Below, piece after piece: positions 60,885-64,000 of a stretch of 64,000 nt of DNA. The position numbers were made by a program, and so were the translations under genes. The notes under the pieces were generated by a model that saw only the letters and a list, made by a program, of their open reading frames with translations, was not told the origin of the DNA and ran no database searches. This stretch comes from Paenibacillus antri (GTDB taxonomy: Bacteria > Bacillota > Bacilli > Paenibacillales > YIM-B00363): NCBI RefSeq assembly GCF_005765165.1, contig NZ_VCIW01000018.1, positions 62,001 to 126,000 on the forward strand. The letters are read 5' to 3'. Each line of letters starts with the position of its first letter. The stretch's first letter is position 1.

Positions 60885-62426
60885 CTAGGACGAGCGAGAG
60901 GATGATCGGATCAGCCTAGCCATAAAGAACCCGTCGGAGCCGAAATCGGCGGGAGTCACGAGCAGCCGTCCGGGACCCGCGGCGCATCTGACGGCCGTCT
61001 CCCTTGCGATGCCCGGCGGCATCGTCGGATCCGGCGCATAATCCGGATGCGCGGCGAGAAACGCGTCGATCTGCGCTTCGTTCTCGCTCGGCTCCAGCGT
61101 GCACGTGCTGTAGACGAGAATGCCGCCCGGCTTCAGCAGCTTCGAGACGGAGGCGAGAATCGCGCGCTGCGTCTCGACGATGCTCGCGACGTCCTCCGGC
61201 GTCTTCGTCCACTTAATGTCCGGCTTGCGCCTTATGACGCCGAAGCCGGAGCAAGGCGCATCGAGCAGGATGCGGTCGAACGAGCCTTCCTCGAACCGCT
61301 CGTGCAATTTGGCGGCGTCCGCGACGACCGTATGGACGCTGGCGAGCCCTAACCGGCTCGCCGCTCCGTCGATGAGCTCCTTCTTATGCGGATGGATGTC
61401 GCAGGCGACGATCTCGCCCTTATCCTCCATCCGTTCCGCGAGCTGCGTCGTCTTCCCGCCGGGCGCCGCGCAGCAGTCGAGCACGCGCATGCCCGGCGCC
61501 GGATCGAGAAGCGCGGCGACGAGCATCGAGCTTTCGTCCTGCACGGTGCACAGTCCGGCCTTGAACGCTTCGGTGAACGCCAGGTTGCCGCCGTTCGCCG
61601 AGACGACGCCGTCTTCGCTCACCAGGGACGGCACCGCTTCGACGCCTTCCGCCGCCAGCTTCGCGATCAAGCCGTCGCGATCGATCCGAAGCGGGTTCAC
61701 CCGCGCGCTCGCCTTCGGCGGCTCGTTGTTCGCCGCGGCGATGCGTTCGGCGGTCTCCTCGCCGAACGCGCGAACCCATTCGCGCACGAGCCATTCCGGA
61801 TGCGAATGCTCGAACGCGATGCGCTCGACCGCGCTCGCGCCGGTCGGCGGTGTCGGCCGCCCGGGGTTCGCAGCGAGCTTGCGCAGCACGGCGTTCACCA
61901 GGCCGGATACGCCTTGGTGGCCCCGCCGCTTCGCGATGGCGACCGCCTCGCTCACGGCGGCATGCGGCGGCACGCGGTCGAGGAAGAGCAATTGGTACGC
62001 GCTGAGCCGCAGCAAGCTGCGGACCCAAGGCTGCAGCTTTTTCGCGCCTTTGGCAAGATGAGTATCGAGCACCGTATCGATCGTGTTTCGGCGCTGGATC
62101 GTGCCGTACACGAGCTCCGTGGCGAGACCCGCCTCCCGGGGATCGAGCTTCGTACGATTGAGCGCCGCATTAAGCGCCAGATTGCTGTACGCGCCTTCCT
62201 GTTCGACGGCGGTCAGCGCTTCGAGCGCCAGCTCGCGGGCGCCGAGCGGCTTCCGGCCGGACGGCGGCTTGGCGCGTGGGCCGGGCTTCGAGCCGGGTTT
62301 GGATCCAGGCTTCGTTCCGGGTTTCGCCCCTGCTTTCGATCCCGTTGCCGATGCCGTTCCGCTTCCCGCTCCGGCGTTCGCCCCGGCGCGAACGCCGGCG
62401 GTCGGTCCCGTCTTCGGCCCGGTCAT
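60885..62426 (-). CDS. rsmB: 16S rRNA cytosine967-C5 methyltransferase with long N-terminal tail
   Basis: SAM-dependent enzyme of 513 residues. After an unusual 60-residue Gly/Lys/Pro/Ala tail (tandem KPG units) comes the NusB-like RNA-binding domain (about 65-200), then the catalytic domain with VLDCCAAPGGKTTQLAE, DAPCSGFGVIRRKPDIKW (catalytic Cys of the PC motif) and VYSTCTLEPSENE. The ATG at 62426 overlaps the fmt stop as ATGA. Most RsmB proteins are about 450 residues, so the tail is extra. Confidence 0.94.
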   Translation of the reverse strand: MTGPKTGPTAGVRAGANAGAGSGTASATGSKAGAKPGTKPGSKPGSKPGPRAKPPSGRKPLGARELALEALTAVEQEGAYSNLALNAALNRTKLDPREAGLATELVYGTIQRRNTIDTVLDTHLAKGAKKLQPWVRSLLRLSAYQLLFLDRVPPHAAVSEAVAIAKRRGHQGVSGLVNAVLRKLAANPGRPTPPTGASAVERIAFEHSHPEWLVREWVRAFGEETAERIAAANNEPPKASARVNPLRIDRDGLIAKLAAEGVEAVPSLVSEDGVVSANGGNLAFTEAFKAGLCTVQDESSMLVAALLDPAPGMRVLDCCAAPGGKTTQLAERMEDKGEIVACDIHPHKKELIDGAASRLGLASVHTVVADAAKLHERFEEGSFDRILLDAPCSGFGVIRRKPDIKWTKTPEDVASIVETQRAILASVSKLLKPGGILVYSTCTLEPSENEAQIDAFLAAHPDYAPDPTMPPGIARETAVRCAAGPGRLLVTPADFGSDGFFMARLIRSSSRSS

Positions 62427-63403
62427 CGAGCCGCCTCCCCTTGCGACGCTTCCGGCGATTCGCCGAGCGTATCGCCCTTCTTCATCTGGCCGTTCCGCGC
62501 GAACTCGGACACCGGCAGCGCCTTCTTGCCCGCCGGCTGCACCTCGGTGGCGACGAACACGCCGTCGCCGGTCGCGATCGCGAGGCCGTCCGCGCCGACG
62601 CCGATCACCGTGCCGGGCGCCGCGCCGGCGGCTCGTCCCGGATCCGGACGCGCCGCCTTCCATACCTTAAAGACGTCGCCGTTCCAGAACGTGAAGGCGC
62701 CCGGACGCGGCGACAGACCGCGAAGCTGATCGTAGATCGCCGAGGCGGGGCGCGTCCAGTCGATACGCTCGTCTTCGCGCGACAAGTTCGGCGAATACGT
62801 CGCTTCGGCCTCGTTCTGCGGCGTGCGGGGAGCGGTCCCGTCCAAAACCGCCGGCACCGTCTCGAGCAGCAGCTTCGCGCCGACGACGCTCAAGCGCTCG
62901 AAGACGAGACCTGCGTCATCGTCCGGCCCGATCGACAGCTCGGCCTTCGAGATCATGTCTCCGGTATCCAAGCCCTCGGCCATGTACATGATCGTCACGC
63001 CGGTGACGGTCTCGCCGTTCATGATCGCCCGCTGGATCGGCGCGCCGCCCCGGTATTTCGGCAGCAGCGAGCCGTGTACGTTGATGCAGCCGAAGCGCGG
63101 CATCGACAGCACCGACTTCGGCAAAATTTGCCCGTACGCGGCCGTCACGATCAGGTCCGGCGCGTACGCCGCCAGCTCCGCGACGGCTTCCGGCGCCCGC
63201 AGCTTCGCCGGCTGCAGCACGGGCAAGCCGAGGCGAAGCGCTTCTTCCTTCACGGGCGTCGGCGTCATCGTCTTCTTGCGCCCGACCGGCCGGTCGGGCT
63301 GCGTGACGACCGCCTTGACGTTATATCCTGCATCGATTAACGCACGAAGGGACGGCACGGCAAAGTCCGGCGTCCCCATAAATACGATATTCGCGTTCTT
63401 CAT
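62423..63403 (-). CDS. fmt: Methionyl-tRNA formyltransferase
   Basis: Formylates initiator Met-tRNA with 10-formyl-tetrahydrofolate. The 326-residue protein has MGTPDFAVPSLRALIDAGY and the catalytic region NVHGSLLPKYRGGAPIQRAI, then a C-terminal OB-like domain. It overlaps def (ATGA) and rsmB (ATGA), giving tight coupling with the deformylase that removes the formyl group. Confidence 0.97.
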   Translation of the reverse strand: MKNANIVFMGTPDFAVPSLRALIDAGYNVKAVVTQPDRPVGRKKTMTPTPVKEEALRLGLPVLQPAKLRAPEAVAELAAYAPDLIVTAAYGQILPKSVLSMPRFGCINVHGSLLPKYRGGAPIQRAIMNGETVTGVTIMYMAEGLDTGDMISKAELSIGPDDDAGLVFERLSVVGAKLLLETVPAVLDGTAPRTPQNEAEATYSPNLSREDERIDWTRPASAIYDQLRGLSPRPGAFTFWNGDVFKVWKAARPDPGRAAGAAPGTVIGVGADGLAIATGDGVFVATEVQPAGKKALPVSEFARNGQMKKGDTLGESPEASQGEAAR

Positions 63404-63894
63404 ACGACGTCGTCATCCTCTTCGTCTTCGTCCGGCTTCGGCTCGTAGACGCGCTCGGCGATGTCGATGTACAAGACGCCGTTCAGGTGGTCGATCTCGT
63501 GTTGGAACGCGCGAGAAAGGAAGCCGTCCGCCTCGATCGCGATCTCGTTCCCGTTGCGGTCGAGTCCCTTGACCTTCAGGCGGTCCTTGCGCCGAACGTC
63601 GCCCTGCAGGCCGGGAATGCTGAGGCAGCCTTCCGGACCGAGCTGCTCGCCGCCCGCCTCGACGATCTCCGGATTGACCATTTCGATCAATCCATGATCG
63701 TCGCCGACGTCGATGACGATAACGCGCTTGGAGATGCCGATCTGCGGCGCCGCGAGACCGACGCCGGGCGCGTCGTACATCGTCTCGGCCATGTCGGTCA
63801 ACAGTTTCTGAATATTCGGCGTTACCTTCGGCACCGGCTTCGCGACTTCGCGAAGGACCGGGTCCGGATGCTTGACGATGATGCGAATCGCCAT
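63400..63894 (-). CDS. def: Peptide deformylase
   Basis: Removes the formyl group from nascent proteins. The 164-residue metalloenzyme has all three motifs: GVGLAAPQIG, EGCLSIPG and QHEIDHLNG, with metal ligands Cys, His, His. The C-terminus is acidic (about 12 Asp/Glu). Nothing was recognised in the remaining ~100 bases to the right edge; in B. subtilis priA lies next. Confidence 0.97.
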   Translation of the reverse strand: MAIRIIVKHPDPVLREVAKPVPKVTPNIQKLLTDMAETMYDAPGVGLAAPQIGISKRVIVIDVGDDHGLIEMVNPEIVEAGGEQLGPEGCLSIPGLQGDVRRKDRLKVKGLDRNGNEIAIEADGFLSRAFQHEIDHLNGVLYIDIAERVYEPKPDEDEEDDDVV

Positions 63895-64000
63895 ATAGGT
63901 TCGTACCCCTTTCGATGAAACCCCGTCTGATGTGTGACCGATGATCCGGCTCGCGCCGCCCTATCGGTTTGTACTTTCTATATCGAAAACACCCGTCTCG

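Overview
The window is GC-rich and reads as a chromosomal segment of an endospore-forming Firmicute, most likely in the Paenibacillaceae (Cohnella/Paenibacillus type). The evidence is gene order: read on the minus strand from right to left it follows the Bacillus subtilis order def-fmt-rsmB-rlmN-stp-prkC-rsgA-rpe-spoVM-(rpmB)-yloU-fakA-degV-recG, and later fapR-plsX-fabH/D/G-acpP-fabF-rnc-smc-ftsY, ylxM-ffh-rpsP-khpA-rimM-trmD-rplS-lepB-rbgA-rnhB-ylqG-ylqH-yraN and sucC-sucD-dprA-topA. Sporulation genes (spoVM, sda, ylbJ, a spoVIF-like gene) support a spore former. The genus is an inference.

Layout from left to right. 1-5 kb: topA (cut by the left edge), dprA, sucD, sucC. 5.2-9.3 kb: comM on the plus strand behind a leader that can form an intrinsic terminator, then yraN and a FlhB-C-like/FliK-like pair (ylqH/ylqG). 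9.4-16.1 kb: a translation and secretion block (rnhB, rbgA, lepB, rplS, trmD, rimM, khpA, rpsP, ffh, ylxM). 16.2-21.1 kb: a MOSC protein, a four-gene osmoprotectant ABC importer and an orphan tyrosine recombinase. 21.4-26.8 kb: ftsY, smc, rnc. 26.8-33.7 kb: fatty-acid synthesis under FapR, then rpmF and yceD. 33.8-37.9 kb: a secreted protein with a duplicated domain, then phoX-tatA-tatC behind a four-repeat PHO box. 38-42.8 kb: tmcAL, ylbL, ylbJ, coaD, rsmD. 42.8-44.8 kb: an accessory patch with a structured RNA, two CBO0543-type membrane proteins, sda and a tiny acidic protein. 44.9-48.9 kb: an ABC-F ATPase with a long attenuator-like leader, and a yolD/UvrX-type polymerase pair behind SOS boxes. 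49-64 kb: spoVIF-like, recG, degV, fakA, yloU, rpmB, spoVM and the def-prkC operon.

Most genes are core housekeeping functions in tightly packed operons, with many 4-bp ATGA overlaps. The less ordinary signals are in control regions and in the 42.8-48.9 kb patch: a candidate cis-regulatory RNA, two leader attenuators (comM and ABC-F), a PHO box, SOS boxes and a FapR operator. No tRNA, rRNA, CRISPR array, insertion sequence or phage structural gene was seen. All calls come from reading the sequence; no database search or folding program was run.
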